Shown here piece after piece: positions 33,821 through 46,129 of a stretch of DNA of 64,000 nt. The notes below the pieces were generated by a model. That model was given only the letters and a program-made list of their open reading frames with translations, searched no databases and was not told where the DNA came from. A program made the position numbers and the translations under genes. Numbering within the stretch: the first letter of the stretch is position 1; the number at the start of each line of letters is the position of its first letter. Source of the stretch: Sipunculus nudus (lineage: Eukaryota > Annelida > Sipuncula > Golfingiida > Sipunculidae); NCBI GenBank assembly GCA_026874595.1, contig CM049311.1:74900953-74964952 (forward strand). The letters are read 5' to 3'.

Positions 33821-33991
33821 TCAAACAATTTGATAACATTTGAGTCTTAAGCGCCCACACACTATAAGAGAATCACGGTTGCTTGGAAACCTAACATCGT
33901 TTAAGAGAGCCCTTTTCTGTTGATGTGTTTCTTGCTTCCACAATATGCAACGAGTGATCAGACGGTCACGTCTCTTTGAAGCGGACGCCAT
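33821..33991 (-). CDS. Short ORF upstream of the older LINE endonuclease
   Basis: 56-codon ORF starting MASASKRRDRLITRCILWK, ATG in a strong context (AAC before it, G after). It ends in two stops. A further open segment follows at 33790-33554 (MRISRMVYLLLWNSDGVEPK, with one hydrophobic helix LFITFMLLVLFYVFCVY). Both lie upstream of the LINE endonuclease on the same strand, so they might be LINE leader or ORF1 remains, or unrelated host sequence. Not recognised. Confidence 0.15.
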   Translation of the reverse strand: MASASKRRDRLITRCILWKQETHQQKRALLNDVRFPSNRDSLIVCGRLRLKCYQIV

Positions 33992-33999
33992 GTTAACAG

Positions 34000-34928
34000 C
34001 GCCGAAAGCAGATCATTTAATTGTTCGTAGGTGGTACCCTCGTCCAACCATTCAATGTCGGTGTGATACAAGTAGTTCAAATGTCAATCCATTCTATGAT
34101 GCATGATAAGTCTATAAGAAGAAAGGCGTGATTGGCGTTGGTAAAGATTAGCATTGAAGATATAAGTACACAAGAGCGGTAAAATATCGGGAGCTACAAA
34201 GGAGTACTGATCAATATTCATGATCATTCACAGTTCAAATTTCTATTTAGTAATCGACAAAACGTGATACCATGCAGTACAGGCTTGAATGAGTATGAAC
34301 ACTCTCTAATTATCCGAATTCCACCTGCCTCTGCTGAGATTTTGTCTTCAATATTATCGGTAACTCAGTTTGTGTGATGAGGCAAAAACGGTCGAAATCG
34401 TATTAGATAAAGAACCACAGAGACATGCTTAATTTCGTTATTTTGTTTTGGAATAGGTTTAGTATGTCGGCACCATAATTCAACGGCGATGTTTTAACAT
34501 ATGTAATGGGACTTTTTCCGTGCTGTATTGATAACAGGATGACATGATAAAGCTAAGAGGACTTGTAGATTATGACAACGGCTTTGATCTGATCCCTTAT
34601 CTTAAACCAAGGATAATGAAAAGCAACGATTAATCAAGCATCTGTCTGGGGTCGGCAAGTTTTCTGACGGTATGAAATAGGCTAGAAACCTTGATAATTC
34701 TCCAGCTCATGCTTAAGGTAGTTGCAGCTACATTGTTAAAACCCACCTAATATAAAATTAAAGTAGGCAGGCAGAGACAGGATAGAATAAAAAAAAATGT
34801 CATAAATTTAATATTAGCCCACTTTAAAGTAGCTGGTCATTACTGGGTGATAAACATTTTCTACTATTAAAAAATTAAAAGAAAATAAATAAAAGCTAAA
34901 AAATAGTTTTAAAGTGAATGAAAATTTA

Positions 34929-34930
<2 letters not shown>
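34000..34930. other. Unannotated stretch
   Basis: No gene, RNA or repeat relation supported. Confidence 0.4.

Positions 34931-34935
<5 letters not shown>

Positions 34936-34977
<42 letters not shown>
34936..34977. repeat. (TA)n microsatellite
   Basis: About 21 TA units. Confidence 0.95.
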
Positions 34978-34979
<2 letters not shown>

Positions 34980-34999
34980 ATCAGCATTAATACTGTTAT

Positions 35000-36300
35000 C
35001 ATTTCCTGAATAATATATAAAAAAGCTAAAACCTTCACAATATCAATCAATCAGTTGATCTACGTGTAATATAAAAGATCTGAGACTCTATATATAATAC
35101 CAGTATTTAACCTTTCGACCATAGGCACTTAAGGCATAGATACAGTACACGAGACACCATGCAATGGGGCCTGTTTTGATTGGTCATCTTTTTCAGGAAG
35201 GTTTTATTTTTGCGATTATATTATATGTGCGAATCTTAAACCCCTGGGGCACATAAAGGTAACCAAATGAATACATGTGTCCTGCCAGCTGACGCGAGAT
35301 GTGTTCCGGGTAACCAGTCGTGTCAGAATTGATTATTTTGTGACAAAAGTTAATACGGAGGCAGAACTACTATCAGATGTCTGCATCATAATTAGGTAAA
35401 ACTTTTAACTGGAAACTTCAATTTTCAGTGTTAATGCACCACTGAAGGTATGAAGCAATGTTCCTGTGGGCAGAGTGGCGATCTTCAAGGCTCGACTTCT
35501 TGCTAAACTTAAAGAGACGTTTCGCTCCTCCGATATATGTAAGAGACCTGTCAGAGATGCACATTATTTAAATTCAAGAACCGCACTGTATAGTTCGATC
35601 AACATGTAAATATTTTCGTAATTTTTAATTACACCGACTACAGGTACGTTGTCACTAATAACAAATCAGATAAATAACGCATGAAAATTTTCGTTATAAC
35701 TCGGCAATTTTGGTAAATACCCCTGCATATTTGTTGAATTTCCTACGTTTCATGTGCATTATTATTTAAAATAAACCAAACCAATCGTTAGCGATGTTTT
35801 CACTTTCTAACAACACCTACCATGTGCGAGAAGAATTCCGTTGTAACTCAGCAAATTTTTGTAAATTGAATTTCCTCCGACTTGTTCAGGTCTGCAATCA
35901 TGTCTCGCACGGCTTACGTCTACAATATCCAACTTGTAAGCATCGCAGGAAATGACTGGTAAACATAGAGATGAGATTAACACTTTGGTTTGCAAGTTCA
36001 CAATCATATATTGATTCGGTGACTAGTGTTAAGATTTCCGCGGCTGTTTACAACGTAATCGGTGCAACAGTCTGGATGGCCGTTGCAGTGCATTTACCCG
36101 TTGGACTTGTGTTCTCACTTCGTTAGGCCTACCAATCCAGTATAAATGCCAACTGAGTCGTGGATTCTCGGCTACTATAGACATATTGATAACAAGCAGG
36201 TAAACACAGGTATGTTCATGGATCAATATAACAGAGTGTGCCTTTTGTGTCATGTAGTGAAATATCTGACAATATAAGGTATGTTTATCTGATACTTATG
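35000..36300. other. Unannotated stretch with a small duplication
   Basis: 'cgttataactcggcaatttt' at about 35692 and 'cgttgtaactcagcaaattt' at about 35838, each followed by 'gtaaat' and then 'ttgaatttcct', indicate a ~145 bp tandem duplication. No gene supported. Confidence 0.4.
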
Positions 36301-36306
36301 AAAAAC

Positions 36307-37041
36307 TCTCTGAAACCGCATTGCGTATTACACTGTGCCATGCCTCATTCTAAAGGTTATCGTCCCCGCAGTGACACAGGCGATATGAGAATATATAATA
36401 TTTAATGTACATATAATTTTGAGTGATTTTTTTCGTTTTTACTGACTTGCGCGGAGGTTATACCGAGCACAGCCAAACTGCCTTCGGCGATGACCGTAAT
36501 GTATGCATCGTGGTCACACAACTAAGGACTAATATTCATAAAAAATAACACTTGCGGCAGCTCAAAATAAGATACGGACCCTCTGCATGGAGTCCCATTG
36601 GGTCAGCTTCTGCTACTTACGAGATATGCATATGTCTGTTTCTTTCTTCAGGAACAGTTTCCTTACAACGTACATTTAATTAACCTTTCATGTGTTCCTC
36701 ACATCAACCTATTCTTTATGATACGTCCAACGATAGAAACCAGTCAAATATCACCGAAAACCTGAAGGGCCCCGCGTCTCCTTCCAGTTCGCAATGTAAA
36801 CATTATCACTGACCAGGTCTTCAAGATAAACATACCGGAGAATGTATTTCTTGCCACGAGCGCAGCGCAACAAAATAAATGTAAACAAAATATTTGCACA
36901 TATCTTATTGAGACAGTATCCCACTAAAACCTATATTTCCTACTAATTTTTAGGTTAAAAAATGAGCCAACATTCCACATTTAGGTTAATATATCTTCCC
37001 AACCCCGGTAAAAAGCCCGGTATATCGGGTTTATCAGCTAG
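36307..37041 (+). mobile_element. Helitron-like non-autonomous repeat, copy B
   Basis: 735 bp, opposite in orientation to copy A. Starts near TCTCTGAAACCGCATTGCG and ends with a hairpin CCCGGTATATCGGG, then TTTATCAGCTAG followed by T, again fitting hairpin-CTAG|T. Internal matches to copy A include 'gcatatgtctgtttctttctt', 'cgcgtctccttccag', 'gaccaggtctt' and 'gccacgagcg'. Compared with copy A it lacks the C-rich block next to 'gtatcagacaaaattttga'. Confidence 0.65.
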
Positions 37042-37727
37042 TTCTATAAAATACAAATATGGTTTTACTCGTACCATTTTGTTGTTTGTGTACGACATCT
37101 GAGATTATATGGGTGACTATAGTGACCAACCTTTCTTTTTTATCAGCTTGTAACTTAACCACATCCCGGGCAATGTGTTAACTATAATACTTAGTATTGA
37201 GATACAGTGATCGTTTCATGCCTCCATATTTATAAAAAAATTACGTGACGTTTGCATCTCAGCACTAACAAGTTGATAACGTGATTAATCCCGTGTTCAA
37301 TAACAACGTTACCAATTTATAACCATGAAAACAAACAAGCTAATGCATGCATGATATAACGTGATAAAAGCATGTGTCTGACACTTAAATCTATTCCATA
37401 ATGGCCTTTATTAGGGGGAGGTTATGGATGTCAGTGGCTGCTGAGCCAGTGCTGAAGGGACAATTGACAGCCCACTTCAGCCGTGTTGGTCAATCAAGAG
37501 TGGGCGTTTGTATTCCTGACACCAACTTATTGCTTTGTTTTTGTTAAACCGCTGGGTTTAACACCTACTTCCACTGAAATCTGTTAAATGGACGGACTGG
37601 ACAACATCCGGCACGAACTTTCTGTGCCCATGCACTGTGCTTTACATACTTTGGTTCCATAACAGGAGTGGGGCCAACCTAAAACCTTAAATAACGCTAG
37701 ATATTCTAGTAAGAGCTGATCCATTGC
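37042..37727. other. Unannotated stretch
   Basis: Nothing supported. Confidence 0.4.
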
Positions 37728-37780
37728 AGTGGCGTCAATTTTTCTTCCAGGGTAGGGGGGATGACTCGCCGACACACCTT

Positions 37781-37847
<67 letters not shown>

Positions 37848-37979
37848 TTCTGGCGCCCGTATAACATATTTCAAATTTATAGATACTTAATCACATATCA
37901 AATATATTTCAATATAATATTTCAAAGTAAACTCATAAAAGGAGCCTGTCTATATTCTATTCAAATCTATATTTCATTT

Positions 37980-37990
<11 letters not shown>
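37728..37990 (+). repeat. TA-bearing repeat family R4, copy 1
   Basis: Begins 'cagtggcgtcaatttttctt', then 'gactcgccgacacacc', (CA)n(TA)n (37781-37844), 'catatttcaaat', 'cttaatcacatatcaaata', 'aagtaaactcataaaaggag', and ends 'atatttcatttacaatatat'. All blocks recur inverted at 59268-59503. The internal (TA)n is therefore part of the element, not of the target. Confidence 0.75.
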
Positions 37991-38045
<55 letters not shown>

Positions 38046-38110
38046 TTTATATGAATAAATATATATATATGTATATATATGTATATATATGTGTGTATAT
38101 ATATACATAT
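37983..38110. repeat. (TA)n microsatellite with degenerate tail
   Basis: About 29 TA units followed by interrupted TA/GTATA repeats; abuts the end of the R4 copy. Confidence 0.9.
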
Positions 38111-38730
38111 AGAAGGTAGAGTTACCCTCGGTTGTAAAGTGCTCTAAGGCCTACAGACTAGGCCAGAGCGGTATATAACACTGGAGAAAATCAACACTGT
38201 AAATTCACAACAGTCTGTTTCACGGGATGCGACCCGATCATCAGATGAATGTGGAAAAAGTGGGGGGATATATACCCCCTATATGGTAAAAAGATTAGAA
38301 TAAGAGTCGGCTGGTGTGGCAATCTGCATCAGATACTTTAGTCTCAAGGACACACGGCCTTGTTTACCAAGATTAATGCCGAGTGTTACGCTACTTTCTA
38401 CATAAACGGGATGTATGATACAGGAATATTCGGATCTCTTCGGTATATGATACATGAATATTCCGATCTCTTTGGTTAATCAGATCTCAATTAAGACCTC
38501 AACCTGTATCTTAAACTTTGCCTAAGACGATGATAACAGTTGTATTCAGCTGCATGCGTAGCCGCACCTTTATGTTTAGGCTATTTAAAGAAAAAAAATC
38601 AGTGGGCGATGTAATAACATACGCTCTTTACACAGCGCTTTACCTATAGGGCTACTTCCTATATTGTAAGGCGCTGTTTGTTATGACCTCGTATCCTGCT
38701 TTGCAACACCAGAGGGGAGCACTGTATTTA
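38111..38730. other. Unannotated stretch
   Basis: Contains 'tatgatacaggaatattcgg' and 'tatgatacatgaatattccg' about 40 bp apart (38413-38467), a short duplication. No gene supported. Confidence 0.4.
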
Positions 38731-38732
38731 TG

Positions 38733-39171
38733 TCCAATCAGATGAAACTTTGTGCTGGAAGACAAAGCCAAGCGAGGAATACACGGAGCCAATCATATTC
38801 ATTTCTTTTTGAGTGACAGCTCATCCCCCAGCGTAACCGTCTAAACAGGCCACAGGCTCAGAGGGAATTGCCCCTGACGTGGTTTGCTTAGGGCTTGGGC
38901 ACATAGGATGCTCGGCCGGTGAGCTGTAATTCAAATGAAACGTAACAACAAAGGCTGCGTGCACACCTCGCTGGCTGGTTTCAGTTCTGCAGACAGCAGA
39001 TACATGGCTATGCTAACACAGTCATAATGTCATAATCGAATCGGTCGATGATGCGAGAATGCAGAGGGAGCAATTTAAATTCGACCGGAAACTCGTCAAA
39101 CGGCGCTTGAAGCGCGGCAATGGGCGGAGCTAGGATGCCTGTCGAGTGTTTGTTTATTGGCATCTGATTGG
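38733..39171. promoter_or_regulatory. CCAAT/GC-box-rich region, possible promoter
   Basis: A GC-balanced 500 bp region with CCAATCA at 38733 and 38789, a GC box GGGCGG at 39122, and ATTGG at 39156 and 39167 (inverted CCAAT). Such combinations mark TATA-less promoters in animals, but no transcribed exon was found beside it, and chance cannot be excluded. Confidence 0.2.
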
Positions 39172-39339
39172 CTTCTTGTCACATCGTACGCACGTTTATT
39201 TCAGTGGACAAAAAACCGCCATCTGGTGTCTAAATATATCATAAACGGTCAAAGCTGGCAGCGTGAAAATCAGTTGCTTCTTTAGAAGCGCAAGATTTCC
39301 GCTGCCTCGGGAGCGAAGTAATAACACTGCCGACCGGGG

Positions 39340-39480
39340 TTTTAGTCAGCTACATGTGCAGTACCTAAGTACAGGTACTTTTGAATCGGCCGTGTACAGG
39401 TCCAGGTACAGACATTTTGTAGAGTACCTTGGTACAGGTATACTGTACAAAGTACCTAGATACCGGTACAGGTACTTTTC
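39340..39480. repeat. GTACAGGTAC-rich repetitive patch
   Basis: GTACAGGTAC or a close variant occurs about seven times in 140 bp, in part palindromic (AAGTACCTAG and TACCGGTA). Looks like the end of a terminal-repeat element; its class is not determined. Confidence 0.5.
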
Positions 39481-40084
39481 AAATTCATTCGAATTAATCA
39501 AATTGCATAGATTTCATCTAGATATGCAATTATAAGAACATAGAAGAATACAGAAGAATGGCAGAAAATATTAAAAAGTATAAAATGATTACTCCCTTTG
39601 CCTTTAGGAAAAATACAGGCCTTGCAAATATACTGGACAGGCTTTAGTAAAAGTGGTAAATATACGAAGTCGAGCCGAACGTTCAGGGATATAATATGTA
39701 TTTTCTTCAATTCATCGTCTACTCTTCACCAGTAAATCTGTGTTTACTAGACCACTACCTACATGAGGCATGAGAGCAACCCTGTTCATACCCAATGTTG
39801 GTTGCCCATTATTTGTGCTGATAATGCCTCAATGAACTTCCTGTTTAGAGGCTGTCTAGTGGTAGAGTTGCAGCTAGTCCTAGCCCACTCAACTTGAAAG
39901 AAAGAAGGTGAATGGTAGATTTTTGGATGCAAGATATCTAGCAATTTTTTTCCGGCAAAATCCGTCGAATGCGGATCGTTTCCTAATATGCTGTTTATTA
40001 TTAGGGGAATTTCGGATTGAAAGACTCACCAAGTTAGAACATAGTGTATGACATGTAATATCAGTTTACAGATATTTCAAGTAA
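39481..40084. other. Unannotated stretch
   Basis: 'ctgtctagtggtagagttgc' at 39850 resembles a tRNA A box, but no B box follows. Confidence 0.35.
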
Positions 40085-40263
40085 CAGAGGCGGATCCAGT
40101 ATTTTGGACAAGGAGGGGCCAAACTACCCAGTGGGACAAATGACAAAACCTAAAACAGGGCCCCAAGGTCCGTTAAAAGGGGGGGGGGAGGGGGAGGGAT
40201 GGGGCCCTTAAAAAATGGTTGTGGCGGCTGGAAAAGGGTGAAGGGAGGATCCCCCCCCCATCC
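40085..40263 (+). mobile_element. hAT-like MITE, family R5, another copy
   Basis: Starts CAGAGGCGGATCCAG and shares 'gacaaaacctaaaacagggc', 'cccaaggtcc' and 'tggcggctggaaaagggt' with the copies at 9574 and 14950. It has internal G11 and ends 'aggatccccccccc'. Target duplication not resolved. Confidence 0.6.
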
Positions 40264-41378
40264 ACACATACCTTCTTGCACCACATCTGAGTAAGAAATA
40301 CTTTGTCGCAATTTTTGGTAATTATCAGTGTTTTCCTCAAGTACAATGTTAACATGGTGAGCTAAAAGAAACAGAGTCTCTGACCAATTCTTTGTCAGGA
40401 TAACAAAAATATCGGCATATGGATCAACATATACTGCTGATTTTGGTTAGAATTGCGGTGAGATGATCTTATGAAGATATTTCTACTTCGGATTATGTTT
40501 TAATACAAAGTGCATGATATAAAAATCCATTGCCACGTGCTTTGTTGTGTATCAGCTATCCAGATTTTCACGATTTTTGACTGTGTATTGTAAATGATAC
40601 CATTATATATAATTGACGGTGAATTATAAAATTGAATAATAGTACGAAAATAAATTAAGTCACCTCCATGTTGAAATATTTTGCTCCAGTTATTGGATCA
40701 AATGTAAAATATTTCCAGTGTCATATTTCACTTATGTCCAAACGGGTAAATCACCTCGTTATTATTATTACATAAAAACTATATATAAATAAAAATGCAT
40801 TTTGTCAGACAGACAGATAGGTATGTTATGTTTTTTTGGTGTAGTCTGTTTTTCCTTGTATCCAAAAGTAACGTATGTTGTGTTCAGCTCACTGAATTTT
40901 TATATAAAATATTAATTCCAAGTATGGTTTTTACCTATAATAATGAATCATAGTTAATCAGAATTATAATTTTCGAGAACAAATTGGAAAAGGGAGAGAA
41001 GAGAAAAAAATTCTCATTTACTGAAGATTAAATGAATGTTTGCATTATTCAAATCCTTCCAGCAACTCAGTTACAGGAAGAAAAAAAACGAAATCTGCAT
41101 TATAATGAATGAAAGCCATATGTAGGGTCCATTTTGTAGCATGCTGCACGTCCCGTGGTTGCATTCACTTATTCAGGCCATATTTCGAGGTGCATTTCTG
41201 AAAAAATGACTCTACATTTCTGAATATTCTTTGATGATGTTCCTGAATTTGGATCATGTGCCGAAACCACACCAGATCTTTATCTTTCAGAAATTGTTTG
41301 ATACCTATTTTGATGGAAAACCATTAACGTGTTCTAGCAAAAAAGCCGCCTCTGCCGGTATCTCTTCCAGTAGGGTGC
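40264..41378. other. Unannotated AT-rich stretch
   Basis: No gene supported. Confidence 0.4.
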
Positions 41379-42848
41379 ATTTTGGCAAATACTGTGCCTG
41401 TAGTTAATGTTATGACCAATACTATACCAGTGGCTACCATTTTGACCAATACTCTGCCAGTGGTTACCATTTTGACCAATACTCTGCCAGTGTGTACCAT
41501 TTTGACCAATACTGTACCAGTGGGTACCATTTTTACCAATACTCTGCCAGTGGCTACCATTTTGACCAATACTATACCAGTGGGTACCATTTTTACCAAT
41601 ACTCTGCCAGTGGCTACCATTTTGACCAATACTCTGCCAGTGGATACCATTTTGACCAATACTATACCAGTGGGTACCATTTTTACCAATACTCTGCCAG
41701 TGGCTACCATTTTGACCAATACTCTGCCAGTGGCTACCATTTTGACCAATACTCTCCCAGTGGCTACCATTTTGACCAATACTCTCCCAGTGTGTACCAT
41801 TTTGACCAATACTATACCAGTGGGTACCATTTTGACCAATACTCTGCCAGTGGATACCATTTTGACCAATACTATACCAGTGGGTACCATTTTTACCATT
41901 ACTCTGCCAGTGGCTACCATTTTGACCAATACTCTGCCAGTGGCTACCATTTTGACCAATACTCTGCCAGTGTGTACCATTTTGACCAATACTATACCAG
42001 TGGGTACCATTTTTACCAATACTCTGCCAGTGTGTACCATTTTGACCAATACTATACCAGTGGGTACCATTTTTACCAATACTCTGCCAGTGGCTACCAT
42101 TTTGACCAATACTCTGCCAGTGTGTACCATTTTGACCAATACTATACCAGTGGCTACCATTTTGATCAATACTCTGCCAGTGTGTACCATTTTGACCAAT
42201 ACTATACCAGTGGGTACCATTTTTACCAATACTCTGCCAGTGGCTACCATTTTGACCAATACTCTGCCAGTGGCTACCATTTTGACCAATACTCTGCCAG
42301 TGTGTACCATTTTGACCAATACTATACCAGTGGCTACCATTTTGACCAATACTCTGCCAGTGTGTACCATTTTGACCAATACTATACCATTGGGTACCAT
42401 TTTTACCAATACTCTGCCAGTGGCTACCATTTTGACCAATACTCTGCCAGTGGATACCATTTTGACCAATACTATACCAGTGGGTACCATTTTTAACAAT
42501 AATCAGCCAGTGGCTACCATTTTGACCAATACTCTGCCAGTGGCTACCATTTTGACCAATACTCTGCCATTGGATACCATTTTGACCAATACTCTGCCAG
42601 TGGATACCATTTTGACCAATACTCTGCCAGTGGCTACCATTTTGACCAATACTCTGCCAGTGGCTACCATTTTGACCAATACTCTGCCAGTGGCTACCAT
42701 TTTGACCAATACTCTGCCAGTGGCTACCATTTTGACCAATACTCTGAAAGTGGCTACCATTTTGACCAATACTCTGCCAGTGGCTACCATTTTGACCAAT
42801 ACTCTCCCAGTGGCTATCATTTTGACCAATACTCTCTCAGTGGCTACA
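41379..42848. repeat. 30 bp minisatellite, about 49 units, open in three frames
   Basis: Unit core 'ccattttgaccaatactctg' plus 'ccagtggcta'. Three linked variants occur: 'gggtaccatttttacc' nearly always follows a unit ending 'actataccag', and 'gtgtgtacc' often precedes that one. These form 60-120 bp higher-order units in 41490-42490. The right end (42500-42848) is almost homogeneous. As 30 is divisible by three and the unit lacks stops, plus frames of 496 and 334 codons (repeats TNTLPVATIL and DQYSASGYHF) and minus frames of 391 and 108 codons (KMVATGRVLV) are open. The longest frame starts and stops within about 25 bp of the array, so the openness comes from the repeat. No signal peptide or flanking coding sequence supports a gene. 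Confidence 0.95.
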
Positions 42849-44939
42849 ATGTTTGATATGTGTGCGTTATAATGTTATTCATGCGGACAGCTTCTCTCTC
42901 TCCTTTTTTCTCACTTGTCCACATCTAGTGTCCCCGGATAATCTATGAAAACATATTTTTATTCATTGGTCAGCTTGTTTTTTTAGTTGATGTAAACGAA
43001 TGTGTGATACGGTTTCTAATCCCACCACAGGTATAACACTCTTAACTCGGAGCTAAAGATGTTTAAAATACAGCTCTCTAGTAAATAAATACAAAATCAT
43101 CTTAAATTATCTTTGAATATTTATACTCGACATGAGACGATGGTTCTGGAGAGGTTTTAAAAGTATTAATGAAATTATTTTGTTGGAAGCTTAAAGTTTT
43201 TTGTAGTTAATTTAAAAAAAGTCAATTTATAAGAGTCACAAATAGGCGTATATACCTATATGTATATTTTCAATTATTATTTTTATGAATCCCTTTATTA
43301 AACTTACTATCATACTTTGTTTTGTTTTACATCTAGGCTAATGTAATTTGCAAAAAGAGTTTGACAATTTTAAGGCTGTAATAACATCCTGATTTCTTCT
43401 TTATTATTTATATATACTACTGACGGTTGTTTTGTGGTTAATATGACATGACATGAAGCTTCTTATATTTCTCTTATGCCTCAAGCTTACATGTTTAGTG
43501 GAAAGAAACTAGGAATTCTCCAAGTCCGCTCTAGAAATGTTGCGGTTTTGCAATAACTCTTCCCGGCTGTAATGGCACGGAAGCCAGCGCTGAGAAGCCA
43601 CACATAATCCACATTCTAAAAGCATAGGCTAGTTTTTGTTTCATCCCAGTCGTCTTGTAAGCTGTCAGCCACGGATAAAGAAACGACGAAAGACACAGCC
43701 CAGGGGATGGATTTTATTTTCAGGCAAGCAACGCAGCCCTGACAGCAACAGAAAAGCTCTATAATGCAATCAGCAGCCATGGCAAAGCTGCAGCTTTGAG
43801 TGTGTGGGTGTGACTGCACAACATGAATGAAACATATAACTCAATGTATCTTTGATTCATTGGTGATTTATTTGGTTGGGGAGAAGGGAGATATAGTATA
43901 TTGTAAAATTTAAAATAAGAAATACTTTCAATTCTTAGAACATGTTATTAACAAACATGTTAGTATTACACAGTTCCTCCAATATCACTGATTTTAGGAT
44001 TTTAGGAACGACTAAACATTAAAATGACTTAAAATATGAAGTGATTCACCAATTTTTATGACACTGTGGAACCCGGCCATTCAACGTACAAAATAAATAA
44101 TAATGCTGTTTTTAAGGATCAATCATAGGACAATTTTATTGCGATATATATCGCCCACACATACATGACACACACTGTTCAAGGATATAGCACCCTTGCT
44201 TCGAGTCGCTTGCACTGCTGTGAACAATCATACATCAATTCGTTGATTTCGTTTCTATATTTTATATGTTTTTACCGCCAAACCTGTTTGACATGACAAT
44301 CTGGACAACACGGAAACTCGTTTTTACATATATCATATTCGGTTGCTTAAATTCAAAGGAAACAATAACGTGAGATCTGGGCCTACCTCCATGAAGAATC
44401 TACATTCCTAACACGGTGTTATTTTAACATAGAAGTAAAACCAGAAGGTTATGTTAGGTTTTCACGGATTTTCCTAAAGCTCTGCGCCTCACACCTTTGT
44501 CCAAGTGTCGAACTTTTTGTGAGGCAAATTGCTGGTAATAAAAACTTCGGTAATGATTACATAAACTACTGTATAGACATCATAACCAACACATGGAAAA
44601 AGACTTGTTTTTTTGTGGCGACTTTAATTATCTTGTATAGCCTGTGATGTCCTAGAATCATAATCCATGCATGGTATATATGTGGGCATTAATAATCGAA
44701 TTGACTATTTAAATTTACATGCAGATTCGATTGGGAATCATAATTACATGTTTTTCACCTGTATTGAATTAACTGGATGCAGCCACGGAGACTTGAAATA
44801 ATCTGAAATTCGGGTGGATGACATTATAAACACCAATGAACCTCGCCCGATTTAATCGGACTCAATATTGTTTGGTCCTACCATATATTGAGTCCGAAAT
44901 CCAAACAGTAATAGTTTCACCAATATTAGCCACGCTACA
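42849..44939. other. Unannotated stretch
   Basis: 'gtgatacggttt...ccaccacaggt' (43004-43032) matches 'gtgatacggttt...catcacaggt' at 29243-29269. A GC-balanced patch at 43540-43810 has a 67-codon minus frame without recognisable content. Confidence 0.4.
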
Positions 44940-45176
44940 TTAAAGCCCTAGTCACATCACGTAAACGAGCCCCTTTTTTGCCAAAATGTGGACTTTTCGG
45001 GCGGACCCCTTCACATTCAAGGTGCAGAAAAATCTTTGGACTTGGCCGGGCTTTGATAGGAATGTGACCACAAACCGACGAATGTCGGTCGCGTTTTTTT
45101 AAATAGGCGAGGAGCTCGCTACTCGGCTGATTTAAAAAATCTACCGGAGCTCGGCCGGTAATGTGACTGACTTTAA
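44940..45176. mobile_element. MITE-like palindromic element
   Basis: Ends TTAAAGCCCTAGTCACAT (44940-44957) and ATGTGACTGACTTTAA (45161-45176) are imperfect inverted repeats. The 237 bp interior is unusually GC-rich and partly self-complementary (GAGCTCG and CGAGCTC-like words). No coding capacity. Both outer ends read TTAA, a possible target site. Confidence 0.55.
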
Positions 45177-46073
45177 CGGATACATGTCATACCTATTGAC
45201 TGCCTGTTTCAACCAGCCCACATAATTATAAATTTTTGACACTAATAAATGTTTCATCGTTTCGATAATAACTAAAATTAGACCCGGATACTCATTTTTT
45301 ACACGTTTACTGACATTTATACCACAGGATTATCAAATAGTTTAACAGGGGCAGGGAAGAACATGGCCGTATATGGGCAGTGTGACGCCTATAAGCACTG
45401 GTTACCAAGGCACTGAATGGCGTGTGGTCTGAGAGTTATATTTATGAAACTCTCGTGTATGGATATCGGATAAGGCCTTATAATATTGAGTCAAATGAAA
45501 TTGAGCTCTAATGAACCGTTCAAATTCAGAGTAAAAAAAAAAAAGGATGGATTTATTGCGGATAATGAGAGGTTAATGGCAATTATGGATGAATAGGTAC
45601 TCAAGGTATAAGGAAATCCAATATATGATTGATAAGATATGCTTAACGACGGTCAGAGGAAGGGATCCACTTGTGCTTAATTTATCGCCCATCAGGATTA
45701 CACATTGTTTCAAGTCTTAACATATGGTAAGAGCATCAGCCAGGGATATGATATAAGGTCACAAAAAAAAACTAAACAAAAAGCTGGTGGCAGCATTATG
45801 CCAGGCCCTTCATCGTTAAATCAACAACAATCGAATTTAACATTCCTAAGACAAAAAGGATGGTTTAGATAAAACGGATAATAAATAAATTTTCAAACAA
45901 CAACTTGTTCGGACCCAGATTACAGTTCCGCTGAGCTCTGAAATCAAGGGTCTGATTAAAGAAATTGATAATGAGATAATGAGATGTCTCGTTATTAGAA
46001 GAATCGTGACGGGCGTCGTCTAGAGCCTGGTTGTAATGCAGTCACAATTGTTTGCTTCATACACCTTATTTAT

Positions 46074-46075
<2 letters not shown>
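45177..46075. other. Unannotated stretch
   Basis: Nothing supported. Confidence 0.4.

Positions 46076-46076
<1 letters not shown>

Positions 46077-46128
<52 letters not shown>
46077..46128. repeat. (TA)n(TG)n microsatellite
   Basis: About 20 TA units then five TG units. Confidence 0.95.

Positions 46129-46129
<1 letters not shown>

Noticed and set aside
35966-36121. Short plus frame ending ISAAVYNVIGATVWMAVAVH..., with a hydrophobic helix
   Set aside because: Only about 51 codons, no convincing acceptor, ATG context ordinary, no family recognised.
39850-39895. tRNA A-box-like CTAGTGGTAGAG
   Set aside because: No B box and no stem complementarity at the right distance.
41382-42872. 496-codon plus frame and 391-codon minus frame as genes
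   Set aside because: They coincide with the minisatellite limits. A 30 bp unit without stops opens several frames at once. No start context, signal peptide or flanking coding sequence.
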